A stretch of DNA of 64,000 bases from Croceibacterium segetis (GTDB taxonomy: Bacteria; Pseudomonadota; Alphaproteobacteria; Sphingomonadales; Sphingomonadaceae), in assembly GCF_011320115.1 (NCBI RefSeq), contig NZ_JAANOZ010000001.1, positions 298,447 through 362,446 of the forward strand, written 5' to 3'. How positions within the stretch are numbered: the first letter of the stretch is position 1; each line of letters opens with the position of its first letter. Shown piece after piece: positions 19,098 to 26,992 of the stretch. Position numbers and translations under genes: made by a program. The notes under the pieces are model-generated. The model was not told the origin of the DNA, did no database searches, and worked only from the letters and a program-made list of their open reading frames with translations.

Positions 19098-19339
19098 ATG
19101 CACTCAAATTGACCAACCGTACGCGCGCAGCGCATAAGGTCCCGATGAGCGGGACCAGGCGAGCATGCGCGGGGGTGATGGCGATGTTGGGCTGCGGCCT
19201 GGCTGGGGGGTGCATCTCGGTGACTGCCCCGGACAAGCCGATCGTGATCGAGCTCAACATCAACATCAAGCAGGAAGTGATCTACCGGCTGGCGGCCGGC
19301 GCACAGAACACGATCGAGGAAAATTCGGACATCTTCTGA
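19094..19339 (+). CDS. ynbE: YnbE-family outer-membrane lipoprotein
   Basis: Small lipoprotein, 81 residues from ATG 19094 or 64 from ATG 19145. The hydrophobic stretch ends in LAGGC, making Cys40 the likely lipidation site (GC at 33-34 is a second candidate). The mature end, with IVIELNINIKQEV and a C-terminal aromatic, is the YnbE signature. In E. coli it extends YdbH at the outer membrane by beta-strand addition. Overlaps ydbH by 4 nt and the TGA overlaps a following ATG. Confidence 0.82.
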   Translation: MNALKLTNRTRAAHKVPMSGTRRACAGVMAMLGCGLAGGCISVTAPDKPIVIELNINIKQEVIYRLAAGAQNTIEENSDIF

Positions 19340-19350
19340 TGGAGAACACC

Positions 19351-19743
19351 ATGAACACCGCTTTTACCCGCGCCACGCTGGCCCTCTCGGCCGCGGCGCT
19401 CGCGCTGACGGGTCTCGCCGCACCGGCGTTCGCCCAGCGCGACCCGGCCTACGAGGCCGCGCGTTCGAGCGGCAAGGTCGGCGAAAAGCCCGACGGCTAC
19501 CTCGGCGTGGTCGGCGGCGCCGACGCGTCGGTCAGGAAGATGGTCGACGACCTCAACATCAAGCGCCGGGCGCTCTACGCGCAGAAGGCGCAGGCGGCGA
19601 ACGCGACGCTCGAGGAGTACGCGCTCACCGCCGGCTGCCTGGCCATTTCGCGCACCGCTCCGGGCGAGAAGTACATGACTCCGCAGGGTGCTTGGGAGAC
19701 CCGCACGTCGGCCCCGCCGATCCGCGATCCGCGCTGCCCGTAA
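19351..19743 (+). CDS. ydbL: YdbL-family (DUF1318) periplasmic protein
   Basis: 130 residues with a clear signal peptide (cleavage after AFA). The mature part carries the DUF1318 pattern: RSSGKVGEKPDGYLG followed by VRKMVDDLNIKRRALYAQ. YdbL is the third partner of YdbH and YnbE and has been proposed to act as a periplasmic helper. I chose ATG 19351, which has GGAGAA 5-10 nt upstream, over ATG 19339, which overlaps the ynbE stop. Confidence 0.85.
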   Translation: MNTAFTRATLALSAAALALTGLAAPAFAQRDPAYEAARSSGKVGEKPDGYLGVVGGADASVRKMVDDLNIKRRALYAQKAQAANATLEEYALTAGCLAISRTAPGEKYMTPQGAWETRTSAPPIRDPRCP

Positions 19744-19764
19744 CGCTCGTTTCGAACCGATCAC

Positions 19765-19804
19765 CAGGCGCCGACCGCAGCTTCCGGCCCGCGGGCGGCG
19801 CCTG
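19765..19804. other. Inverted repeat after the ydbH operon
   Basis: CAGGCGCC (19765-19772) and GGCGCCTG (19797-19804) are perfect 8-bp arms with 24 nt between. It lies between ydbL and the atp promoter and may slow or end transcription of the ydb operon; there is no T-run, so it is not a standard intrinsic terminator. Confidence 0.35.
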
Positions 19805-19830
19805 TGCATGTTGCGCCGCGGCAGGGGCGG

Positions 19831-19859
19831 TTGACTCGCCCGCACACGGTCCGTAATGG
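19831..19859 (+). promoter_or_regulatory. Candidate sigma-70 promoter of the atp (F0) operon
   Basis: TTGACT (19831-19836), a 17-nt spacer and TAATGG (19854-19859) make a good housekeeping promoter about 75 nt ahead of the atpI start. Inferred from sequence match only. Confidence 0.5.
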
Positions 19860-19935
19860 CGGCGCGTCGTCGGCCGGGGCCTCCCTTGGCCGCACATCTC
19901 TTTGCAACCCCTGCGGCGAGGCGAACGCACCCATC

Positions 19936-20253
19936 GTGGCCAACGATCCCGACAACGCACCCATCGGTGAAGACCCGCAGATCGACTCGCTCGAGCAGCG
20001 GATCGCCGCCGCGCGCAAGACCGAAGACGCGCGGATCGCCAAGGATCACGTGCCCTATGCCGACGCGCGCAGCGGAGCGGTGGGCATCGCCTCGACCATG
20101 GTCGGCTATCCGCTCGGCGGCATCATCGTCGGTTTCGGCCTCGACCGCTTCGTGTTCGGCACGACGCCGTGGATTACCATCGGGCTGATGTTTCTCGCCT
20201 TCATCGCCGCCTGCATCCAGGTCGTGCGCAGCAATTCGAACCGCGCCGGCTAA
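19936..20253 (+). CDS. atpI: ATP synthase protein I (AtpI/AtpZ family)
   Basis: 105-residue small membrane protein that leads alphaproteobacterial F0 operons and is thought to help c-ring assembly or Mg2+ handling. Seen: charged N-terminal helix, then two hydrophobic segments (GYPLGGIIVGFGLDR and the ITIGLMFLAFIAAC region). The start is GTG 19936 (VANDPDN); in-frame sequence continues upstream without a better start, so the N-terminus is not certain. First gene of atpI-B-E-F'-F. Confidence 0.82.
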   Translation: MANDPDNAPIGEDPQIDSLEQRIAAARKTEDARIAKDHVPYADARSGAVGIASTMVGYPLGGIIVGFGLDRFVFGTTPWITIGLMFLAFIAACIQVVRSNSNRAG

Positions 20254-20280
20254 GCGGCGGACAGAGCAGGAAAGACGCCA

Positions 20281-21060
20281 GTGGCAACCGCCGCCAAGAT
20301 TGATCCGATGCACCAGTTCATGATCGCTCCGCTCGGGAGCGACCAGCTGGCCGCCACGCCGTTCCAGTTCACCAACTCGGCGCTGTGGATGCTGGTCGTC
20401 CTCGGCGTGATCGTGGTCTTCATGTGGGGCGGGCTCAAGCGCCAGCTTGTGCCCGGCCGCTGGCAGGCCTCGGTCGAGGTGCTGACCGGCTTCGTCGACA
20501 ATATCACCCGCGAAAGCATCGGCCCGGCGGGCCGCAAATACCTGCCGTGGGTGTTCACCGCCTTCGTGTTCATCCTGATCTCGAACTGGGTCGGCGCGAT
20601 GCCGTTCGCCATCGTGCCCGGCGCGCACCCGTTCACGGTCACCAGCCAGTTCAGCGTGACCTGGACGATGTCGGTCATCAGCTTCCTGATCGTGCTCGCG
20701 GTCGGTTTCTGGAAGCACGGGCTGCACTTCTTCTCGCTGTTCGTGCCCAAGGGCGCGCCGCTGCCGATCAAGATATTCATCGCGCCGATCGAGTTCGTCT
20801 CGTTCATGGTGCGTCCGTTCAGCCTTGGACTGCGTCCGTTCGTGGCGATGTTCGCCGGTCACATCCTGCTCGACGTGTTCGGCAACTTCATCGTCCAGGG
20901 CCTCAACGCCGGCTCGGCCATGGGTGGCTTCATCGCCGCGCTGTGCTTCGTCTTCATCGTCATGATGAGCGCGCTTGAACTGCTGATCGGCGCCATCCAG
21001 GCGTACGTTTTCGCGCTGCTCACGGCGATCTACATCAACGATGCAGAGAACCTGCACTGA
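20281..21060 (+). CDS. atpB: ATP synthase F0 subunit a
   Basis: Proton-channel stator subunit, 259 residues, five or six membrane helices. The essential arginine is Arg185 in SLGLRPFVAMFAGH; the C-terminal helix has ELLIGAIQAYVFALLTAIYI. In most homologues the essential Arg is followed by Leu-Phe-x-Asn, whereas here it reads Pro-Phe-Val-Ala. Start is GTG 20281 with AGGAAAG upstream. Confidence 0.96.
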   Translation: MATAAKIDPMHQFMIAPLGSDQLAATPFQFTNSALWMLVVLGVIVVFMWGGLKRQLVPGRWQASVEVLTGFVDNITRESIGPAGRKYLPWVFTAFVFILISNWVGAMPFAIVPGAHPFTVTSQFSVTWTMSVISFLIVLAVGFWKHGLHFFSLFVPKGAPLPIKIFIAPIEFVSFMVRPFSLGLRPFVAMFAGHILLDVFGNFIVQGLNAGSAMGGFIAALCFVFIVMMSALELLIGAIQAYVFALLTAIYINDAENLH

Positions 21061-21105
21061 CAAGAATTCACCATCGGTTTCACACTTTACAACGGAGTAC
21101 TCACA

Positions 21106-21333
21106 ATGGATCTCGCTTCTGCCCAGGTCATCGGCGCCGGTATCGCCGCCATCGGTATTGGTGCCGCTTCGGCCGGTGTCGGCACCGTGTTCGGCAGCTA
21201 TCTTCAGGGCGCCCTGCGCAATCCCGGCGCTGCTGCCGGTGAGCGCATCTGGATGTTCGTCGGGTTCGCGGCGGCCGAGCTTCTCGGCCTCATCGCCTTC
21301 ACCGTCGCGATGATCATCCTTTACGCGCGTTGA
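21106..21333 (+). CDS. atpE: ATP synthase F0 subunit c
   Basis: 75-residue hairpin of two helices forming the rotor ring. The proton-carrying acid is Glu58 in FAAAELLG, and the polar loop has the conserved RNPGA (Arg38). The first helix carries Gly/Ala-rich GIGAASAGVG packing. GGAG lies about 9 nt before the ATG. The 45-nt and 55-nt gaps around it would permit the separate, high translation expected for subunit c. Confidence 0.97.
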   Translation: MDLASAQVIGAGIAAIGIGAASAGVGTVFGSYLQGALRNPGAAAGERIWMFVGFAAAELLGLIAFTVAMIILYAR

Positions 21334-21388
21334 TTTGCCCATGCTCTGCGGCACGGCGCCGTCGAGCACGTGAGCCTTAGGGAATACG

Positions 21389-21883
21389 ATGCCCCAGCTT
21401 TCGCAACTTGCCCTGGTCTACCAGTCGCAGTGGTTCTGGCTGCTGCTGGTGCTGGGCGCCATCTACGTCTTCGTCGGCCACGGCATCGTGCCCAAGGTCG
21501 AGGCGACGGTCGACCTGCGCGATGCGCAGATTTCGGCCGACCTCGCGGAAGCGGAGCGCCTGCGCGCCGAAGCGGATGCCACGGAAGCGGCGTGGCGCGC
21601 GAAGATCAACGAAGCGCATGCCGATGCGCAAGTCCTGGCGCACGAAGCCAAGGATCGCTCCCTGCGCGATACCGAGAAGCGCGTGAGTGCCGCCGACAAG
21701 AAGCTGGCGACGAAAGCCGAGGAAGCTGCCAAAGCTCTCGATGAGGCGCGCAAGTCGGCTCTCGGCGAGATCGAGACGATGGCGGCCAGCGCTGCCCGCG
21801 AGATCGTCGCCAGGCTGGCGGGCGCTGAAGTTGACGAAAAGGCCGCTCGCGCGGCCGTGGCGGGAGCCCTGAGCCGTGCTTGA
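21389..21883 (+). CDS. atpG: ATP synthase F0 subunit b' (AtpF')
   Basis: 164 residues: one N-terminal membrane helix (about 15-32) followed by a long charged coiled coil rich in Ala, Glu and Lys. As in other alphaproteobacteria and phototrophs, two different b-type genes form the peripheral stalk; this is the first. Overlaps the following b gene by 8 nt. The symbol is variable between annotations (atpF', atpF2 or atpG). Confidence 0.92.
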   Translation: MPQLSQLALVYQSQWFWLLLVLGAIYVFVGHGIVPKVEATVDLRDAQISADLAEAERLRAEADATEAAWRAKINEAHADAQVLAHEAKDRSLRDTEKRVSAADKKLATKAEEAAKALDEARKSALGEIETMAASAAREIVARLAGAEVDEKAARAAVAGALSRA

Positions 21884-22397
21884 TCTGCTTGCTGCCGGTG
21901 CCGGGGAACATGCCGAAGCGAGTGCTTTCGGCCTTGGACCGGGCGCCTACGTCGCGCTGTCGATGATCGTGGTCATCGCCGGCATGCTGTGGGTCGGGCT
22001 TCCGAGGATCATCGCCGGCGCGCTCGACAATCGCATCGAAGGCATCCGCAAGCAGCTCGACGAGGCCAGGACGCTGCGCGCCGAGGCCGAGAAGCTGCGC
22101 GACGAGTACGCCAGGAAAGCGGGCGAGGCGGACAAGGAAGTCGCCGTGCTGCGCGCCAGTGCCGAGCGTCAGGCCGAGGAGATCGTCGAGAAGGCCAAGG
22201 CCGACGCGGCTGCGCTGATCGAACGGCACAAGGTCATTTCCGCCGAGAAGATCGCCACCGCCGAACGCGCAGCGATCGAAGAAGTGCGCGCCAAGGTCGC
22301 CACGGCCGCCGCCGCCGCGGCTCGCGAGCTGATTGCCGAGAAGCACGGCGAGGCCGCCGACCGCAAGCTCGCCGACGAGATCATCGGCAACCTCTAA
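21876..22397 (+). CDS. atpF: ATP synthase F0 subunit b
   Basis: 173 residues: membrane helix (about 24-42), then a long coiled coil ending in ADEIIGNL. Pairs with b' to link F0 to the F1 head; the F1 genes are elsewhere, as expected in this class. Start is GTG 21876 within the end of atpF', pointing to translational coupling. Its stop overlaps the convergent gloB by 4 nt. Confidence 0.93.
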   Translation: MLDLLAAGAGEHAEASAFGLGPGAYVALSMIVVIAGMLWVGLPRIIAGALDNRIEGIRKQLDEARTLRAEAEKLRDEYARKAGEADKEVAVLRASAERQAEEIVEKAKADAAALIERHKVISAEKIATAERAAIEEVRAKVATAAAAAARELIAEKHGEAADRKLADEIIGNL

Positions 22398-23161
22398 GCT
22401 TTGTAGTTGTCCTTCGCCGCCCTGAGCGCCGCAAAGGTCTCGGGCGGCGTGTGGCCGCCCCAGCGCGCCTGCATCTCCGGCGTGTCGGCGCGCAGGAACG
22501 GGTTGGTCGCCAGCTCGCGGGCGAGGCTCATCGGCACTGTCGGCTGCCCGGCTGCGCGCTTGCGATCGATCTCCGCCGAATAGTCCCTGAGCGCGGTGTT
22601 GTCGGGATCGGCGTGGAGCGCGAAACGGGCGTTGGCCTGTGTGTATTCGTGGGCACAGTAGAGCGTCGTCTCGGGCGGCAGCGCCTTCAGCCGAGACAGG
22701 CTCGCCCAGAACTGCGGCGGGGTGCCTTCGAACATCCGCCCGCAGCCGAGCGCGAACAGCGAATCCCCGACGAAGGCGATCCCGGCCTCGGGGAGGTGAT
22801 AGGCGACATGGCCGTTCGTGTGGCCGCCGACGTCGATCACCTGGGCTTCCCACTCGCCGATCCGCACGGTGTCGCCCGGGCCCACCGTCTGGTCGATCGC
22901 TTCGATCTTGGCAGCCTCGGCGGCGGGCGCGAACACCTCGCAGCCGGTCGCCGCCTTGATCGCCGCATTGCCGCCGGCGTGGTCGGGGTGCCAGTGGGTG
23001 TTCCAGATTGCGGTGATGGGCCACCCGCGCGCATCCGCCTCGCGCAAGTAGGCTACGGCATCGGGCGTATCGATGCATACGGTCTCGTAGCTCTGCGGGT
23101 CGTGCAGCAGGTAGCCGTAGTTATCGCCGAGGCAGGGGAACTGATGGACCTGCAGTGTCAC
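22394..23161 (-). CDS. gloB: Hydroxyacylglutathione hydrolase (glyoxalase II)
   Basis: Hydrolyses S-lactoylglutathione to D-lactate and glutathione in methylglyoxal detoxification. 255 residues, the usual length. The metallo-beta-lactamase site THWHPDHAGGN holds two metal ions; GGHTNGH, GDSLFALGCGR and CAHEYT follow in order. Start is GTG 23161, overlapping the stop of the upstream GFA gene as GTGA, so the two glutathione-linked genes are coupled. Confidence 0.94.
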   Translation of the reverse strand: MTLQVHQFPCLGDNYGYLLHDPQSYETVCIDTPDAVAYLREADARGWPITAIWNTHWHPDHAGGNAAIKAATGCEVFAPAAEAAKIEAIDQTVGPGDTVRIGEWEAQVIDVGGHTNGHVAYHLPEAGIAFVGDSLFALGCGRMFEGTPPQFWASLSRLKALPPETTLYCAHEYTQANARFALHADPDNTALRDYSAEIDRKRAAGQPTVPMSLARELATNPFLRADTPEMQARWGGHTPPETFAALRAAKDNYKA

Positions 23162-23568
23162 CAGGACGTCTCCCTGCCGCGCGGGTGGTGCGTCAGGCCT
23201 TCGGGCAGCGGCACCCACTCATGCTTGCTCTGCTCGTAGACCGAGCGGATCGGGGCGGCGAACGAAGGATCGGCGAAAGCGCCGACGGGCACTCCGGTGA
23301 TTTCCGGCATTCGGCTCGCCTTGACGTAAACGGCCGCTCCGCACGCGGGGCAGAAACCGCGCGTGAGGGTTTGCCCGGAATCGCCGACGCGCGAGTACTC
23401 GCTCGCTCCTCCCGAGACCGTCACCGCCTCGGCTGGAAAATAGGCGATGGTTCCGAACGGCGAGCCGGTGCGGCGCTGGCAATCGAGGCAGTGGCAGGCG
23501 ATCGTCATCGCCTCCGCGCCGTCGACGACGTCGGCGGTGAGCTTCCCGCACTGGCAGCTGGCCTTCAT
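23158..23568 (-). CDS. GFA (glutathione-dependent formaldehyde-activating type) zinc protein
   Basis: 136 residues of the CENP-V/GFA fold. Zinc-binding cysteines are visible in CQCG (5-8), CHCLDCQRRTG and FCPACG. Most family members have no proven formaldehyde activity. Coupled to gloB by a GTGA overlap, which supports some role with glutathione adducts, though this is only inferred. A second, more distant GFA protein lies at 43.7 kb. Confidence 0.85.
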   Translation of the reverse strand: MKASCQCGKLTADVVDGAEAMTIACHCLDCQRRTGSPFGTIAYFPAEAVTVSGGASEYSRVGDSGQTLTRGFCPACGAAVYVKASRMPEITGVPVGAFADPSFAAPIRSVYEQSKHEWVPLPEGLTHHPRGRETSW

Positions 23569-23601
23569 CCGGCCAACCTAGGACGCCGGGCCGATGTAGG
23601 A

Positions 23602-23646
23602 AAGGCCCGCCTGCGAGCCAAAGAAGATGGGTCGCGGGCGGGCCTT
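23602..23646 (-). terminator. Terminator hairpin after rpsA
   Basis: AAGGCCCGCC (23602-23611) and GGCGGGCCTT (23637-23646) form a perfect 10-bp stem with a 25-nt loop, 26 nt after the rpsA stop on the minus strand. The T tract is short, so it is a moderate intrinsic terminator; the symmetry would also serve the opposite strand. Confidence 0.6.
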
Positions 23647-23672
23647 CATTTTGTTGGAAACGAGAGGAGTTG

Positions 23673-25397
23673 TTACTCGCTCTTCTGCTTCAGCGCTTCG
23701 CCGAGAATGTCGCCGAGCGACGCACCCGAGTCCGACGAACCGTACTGCTCGACGGCCTGCTTCTCTTCGGCGATCTGGCGCGCCTTGACCGAGAAGTTGG
23801 GCTTCTTCGAGCGGTCGAAGCCGATGACCATGGCATCGAGCTTCTGGCCGACCTGGAAGCGGTCGGGGCGCTGCTCGTCGCGGTCGCGGCCGAGATCGCT
23901 GCGCTTGATGAAGCCGGTTGCGCCGTCGTCGCCGGCCTGCACTTCGAGCCCGCCATCGCGAACTTCGAGCACGGTCACGGTGACCACGTCGTTCTTCTTC
24001 AGTCCGCCCGCGCCGCCGCCGGCGCTGGCGCCGGTGCTGCCGGCCGCAGGAGCGCCCTTCTCGAGCTGCTTCATGCCGAGGCTGATGCGCTCCTTGTCGG
24101 TGTCGACGTCGAGCACGACCGCCTTGACCTCTTCGCCCTTGCGGTGAAGCGCGAGCGCGTCCTCGCCCGAGATGCCCCAGGCGATGTCCGACATGTGGAC
24201 CATGCCGTCGACGTCGCCGGGCAGGCCGATGAACAGGCCGAACTCGGTGGCGTTCTTGACTTCGCCTTCGACGATCGAGCCGACCGGATGGGCTTCGGCG
24301 AACTCTTCCCACGGATTGCGCTGGGCCTGCTTGAGGCCGAGCGAAATGCGCCGCTTGTCGCTGTCGACCTCGAGCACGACGACTTCGACTTCCTGCGAGG
24401 TCGAGACGATCTTGCCGGGGTGCACGTTCTTCTTGGTCCAGCTCATCTCGGAGACGTGGACGAGGCCTTCGATACCCGCCTCGAGCTCGACGAACGCGCC
24501 GTACTCGGTGATGTTGGTGACCGTGCCGGTAACCTTGGCGCCGACCGGGTACTTGGCCGCGACGTCGCCCCACGGATCGCTCTCGAGCTGCTTCATGCCG
24601 AGGCTGATGCGCTGGGTTTCCGGGTTGATGCGGACGATCTGCACCTTCACGGTGTCGCCGATGTTGATCACCTCGGACGGGTGGTTGACCCGCTTGTAGC
24701 TCATGTCGGTGACGTGGAGCAGGCCGTCGATCCCGCCGAGGTCGACGAACGCACCGTAGTCGGTGATGTTCTTGACCACGCCGTCGAGCACCTGGCCTTC
24801 GGTCAGCTTGTCGATCAGCTCGCTGCGCTGCTCGGCGCGAGTCTCTTCGAGAACGGCGCGGCGCGACACGACGATGTTGCCGCGGCGGCGGTCCATCTTG
24901 AGGATCTGGAAGGGCTGCGGCATGTCCATCAGCGGGCCGACGTCGCGCACCGGGCGGATATCGACCTGGCTGCCGGGGAGGAAGGCCACGGCGCCGTCGA
25001 GGTCGACGGTGAAGCCGCCCTTGACGCGGCCGAAGATGCGGCCTTCGACGCGCTTGCCTTCGCCGAATTCGCTTTCGAGCTTGTCCCACGCGGCTTCGCG
25101 GCGGGCGCGGTCACGGCTGAGCATCGCTTCGCCGTCGGCGTTCTCGACGCGGTCGACGAAGACTTCGACGTCGTCGCCGACCTTGAGCGGCTCGTCGCCT
25201 TCGCCGCGGCCGAATTCGCGCAAGGACACGCGGCCCTCGCTCTTCAGGCCGACGTCGATCAGGGCCATGCCGTTCTCGATCGCGGTGACGGTGCCGTGCA
25301 CGACGCGGCCTTCGAAGCCTTCTTCGCCGGCGCCGCCGAGTTGTTCGTTGAGGAGCGCCTCGAAATCGGCGCGGGTGGGGTTGGCGGTTGAAGCCAT
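23673..25397 (-). CDS. rpsA: 30S ribosomal protein S1
   Basis: 574 residues with six S1/OB RNA-binding domains; S1 brings mRNA to the 30S subunit. Repeated family motifs such as GxVxNITDYGAFVDLGGIDGLLH and RISLGMKQLE recur with about 85-residue spacing. A Gly/Ala/Ser-rich linker of about 18 residues (about 447-465) separates domains five and six, and the C-terminus ends in LGDILGEALKQ. AGGA precedes the ATG. A 534-nt region upstream separates it from cmk, so it likely has its own promoter and leader. Confidence 0.97.
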   Translation of the reverse strand: MASTANPTRADFEALLNEQLGGAGEEGFEGRVVHGTVTAIENGMALIDVGLKSEGRVSLREFGRGEGDEPLKVGDDVEVFVDRVENADGEAMLSRDRARREAAWDKLESEFGEGKRVEGRIFGRVKGGFTVDLDGAVAFLPGSQVDIRPVRDVGPLMDMPQPFQILKMDRRRGNIVVSRRAVLEETRAEQRSELIDKLTEGQVLDGVVKNITDYGAFVDLGGIDGLLHVTDMSYKRVNHPSEVINIGDTVKVQIVRINPETQRISLGMKQLESDPWGDVAAKYPVGAKVTGTVTNITEYGAFVELEAGIEGLVHVSEMSWTKKNVHPGKIVSTSQEVEVVVLEVDSDKRRISLGLKQAQRNPWEEFAEAHPVGSIVEGEVKNATEFGLFIGLPGDVDGMVHMSDIAWGISGEDALALHRKGEEVKAVVLDVDTDKERISLGMKQLEKGAPAAGSTGASAGGGAGGLKKNDVVTVTVLEVRDGGLEVQAGDDGATGFIKRSDLGRDRDEQRPDRFQVGQKLDAMVIGFDRSKKPNFSVKARQIAEEKQAVEQYGSSDSGASLGDILGEALKQKSE

Positions 25398-25931
25398 GGA
25401 GTTCAGGTTCCTAATTCACGTTTTTCCGGCCAGGCGGTTGTATCCGCCGGTCTTGAATGGCCGAGCTGCCCGCGGGGCCGAATGCCTGCGCGGGCGTCCT
25501 TTCGAACCGTGGCGGGACGAGGGCGGAAAAAGCCGGGGGAGGGCGGAGGAACCGCCCGGTCGCTGCCGGCCGTGCTTGAAAAGCGCGCTCTCGACCCGGG
25601 CCGAGGCCCGATCGAACGGGCGCGCAAGTAGGCGAGAGAGCGGTGAAAAGCAAGCGAAAGCGGCAGCGGGTGCTTCTCGGGCGTGGGTCGATTGCCGGGT
25701 GACACTTTACGGACCCTGTCACCCAGGTCTCGCCCGAAAACTCGCGGAAATCCTCGGTTTTTGACCAAGATGACGGGTGACACATTTCCGACAGAAGAAC
25801 GGCGTCCGATGACCGGGGCGCGACCATTGGTTCGACGTGCGCGGCAAGGATGTTGGATTCGGCCATCCCAAGCATAAGCCACAAGCAAGGGCTTGTAGGA
25901 AAGTGATTTTTTCCGAACGCGAAACTGCCGA
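25398..25931 (-). promoter_or_regulatory. rpsA upstream region (534 nt without genes)
   Basis: The only gene-free stretch above 300 nt. It holds, from cmk towards rpsA: an ACAAGC-N4-GCTTGT dyad (25881-25896), three copies of a GGGTGACA motif (25697-25783), a long purine/G-rich part, and a small GGCGG-N6-CCGCC hairpin (25433-25448) close to the rpsA ribosome-binding site. Open frames here lack family similarity or good codon use. The rpsA promoter should lie here, but I cannot place -35/-10 boxes with confidence. An autoregulatory leader, as known for rpsA in E. coli, is possible. Confidence 0.45.
25697..25783. repeat. Three-copy GGGTGACA motif (two direct, one inverted)
   Basis: GGGTGACA at 25697-25704 faces TGTCACCC at 25717-25724, a perfect 8-bp inverted pair with 12 nt between. 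GGGTGACAC occurs again in direct orientation at 25775-25783, 78 nt after the first, followed by a similar TTT-containing tail. This looks like an operator set or part of a dispersed intergenic repeat. Confidence 0.5.
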
Positions 25932-26558
25932 CTATTCGGCGGGGTGTTTCGCGTCGACAGCCGCAATGGCCGCGGCGATCGCCTCTTCGATTCCCATCGC
26001 GGAGGTATCGATGACCACGGCATCCTCGGCGGCGCGCAGCGGCGCTTCGGCGCGGGTGCTGTCACGGTCGTCGCGGCGGCGGAGGTCTTCGGTGATGTCC
26101 TCGAGCGTGCGCGGGTCGCCGCGGTCGCGCATTTCCTTCCAGCGGCGGCGAGCGCGCGCCTCGAGGCTGGCGGTGACGAACAGCTTCACCTCGGCGTCGG
26201 GCGCGATGACGGTGCCGATGTCGCGCCCGTCGAGCACCGCGCCGCCCGGCTGCGTCGCGAAGGTGCGCTGGCGCTCGTAGAGCGCCTCGCGGACCGAATG
26301 ATGGATCGAGACGCGGCTGGCGAGCCCGCCGCTCGCCTCGCTGCGCAGCTCGGGGTCGAGCAGCAGGCCTTCGGGAAAGGTCGTCGCTGCCAGCGCATGA
26401 CCCGCATCGTCCGGATCGCCGCCGTCGAGGAACACCTGCCGCCCGACCGCGCGGTAGAGCAGCCCGGTGTCGAGATGCGGCAGGCGGTAATGGGCGGCCA
26501 GCGCCTTGGCGATCGTGCCTTTGCCCGAGGCCGTCGGGCCGTCGACGGCGATGATCAT
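25932..26558 (-). CDS. cmk: Cytidylate kinase
   Basis: Phosphorylates CMP and dCMP with ATP. 208 residues. P-loop DGPTASGKGTIAKAL (about 6-20), DTGLLYRAVG and the DGRDIGTVIAPDA block are all present. Start at 26558 (MIIAVDGP) overlaps the stop of the 145-residue unknown gene by ATGA, so cmk is translationally coupled to it. The aroA-cmk-rpsA order is common in proteobacteria. Confidence 0.95.
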   Translation of the reverse strand: MIIAVDGPTASGKGTIAKALAAHYRLPHLDTGLLYRAVGRQVFLDGGDPDDAGHALAATTFPEGLLLDPELRSEASGGLASRVSIHHSVREALYERQRTFATQPGGAVLDGRDIGTVIAPDAEVKLFVTASLEARARRRWKEMRDRGDPRTLEDITEDLRRRDDRDSTRAEAPLRAAEDAVVIDTSAMGIEEAIAAAIAAVDAKHPAE

Positions 26559-26992
26559 GCCCAGGGCCTCGGGGGAAGCGGACCATCGCAATCCATGTCG
26601 CCGACAGCCTTGTCGATGGCAGATCGAACGCCAGCGGGAATAGCATGACGAAACGGGACATCGAGCATCCACCGGAAGCGAGCAGTCTTGCGCGCTTCGC
26701 TGACAATGCGTTGAAGCAGCTCATTCGAGGGCTTCTGCAAGAGGTTCTCGAGCAGCCCGGCGGCGACAAGGGCAAGAAAATCAGGATCGTCGTAAGTTGC
26801 AGCGGCCAGCATCACGAGCGCGAGGCCCCGATCGGAATCTTTGCCTTGATCAAACCAGATCTCCAGCTCGTCAGGAAATCCCTCCCTCCGATCGATCCAC
26901 TCGTAATAGACCGCGAGAGACGCTCGCAGGTGATCGATGTCCGGTCGCGCCAGCGCGCGCGCCAATTCGCTATCGAAGCTCTTGTCGCTCAC
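26555..26992 (-). CDS. Hypothetical protein (145 aa) coupled to cmk
   Basis: Not recognised. Soluble, helical, acidic-to-neutral protein beginning VSDKSFDSELARALARPDID. It contains YYEWIDRREG and LVAAGLLENLLQKPSNELLQRI, the latter resembling small helical domains that pack on other proteins. Start is GTG 26992, overlapping the stop of the upstream membrane-protein gene (GTGA); the stop overlaps the cmk start (ATGA). This tight packing in both directions supports that it is real. Function unknown. Confidence 0.7.
   Translation of the reverse strand: MSDKSFDSELARALARPDIDHLRASLAVYYEWIDRREGFPDELEIWFDQGKDSDRGLALVMLAAATYDDPDFLALVAAGLLENLLQKPSNELLQRIVSEARKTARFRWMLDVPFRHAIPAGVRSAIDKAVGDMDCDGPLPPRPWA

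Noticed and set aside
19282..21369. Very long minus-strand open frame (695 codons) opposite ydbL and the atp genes
   Set aside because: Arises from GC3-rich codons of the real plus-strand genes; composition is extreme (Arg, Asp, Glu, His) and it spans several real genes and their gaps.
19936..22397. Missing F1 ATP synthase genes as a sign of a broken operon
   Set aside because: A separate F0 operon is the normal arrangement in alphaproteobacteria.
23670..25391. 573-codon plus-strand open frame opposite rpsA
   Set aside because: Mirror of the S1 repeats; no start context and no family similarity.
25411..25884. 157-codon minus-strand open frame in the rpsA upstream region
   Set aside because: Codon use is unlike neighbouring genes, no ribosome-binding site, no recognisable motif; it covers the GGGTGACA repeats, so a regulatory region is more likely.
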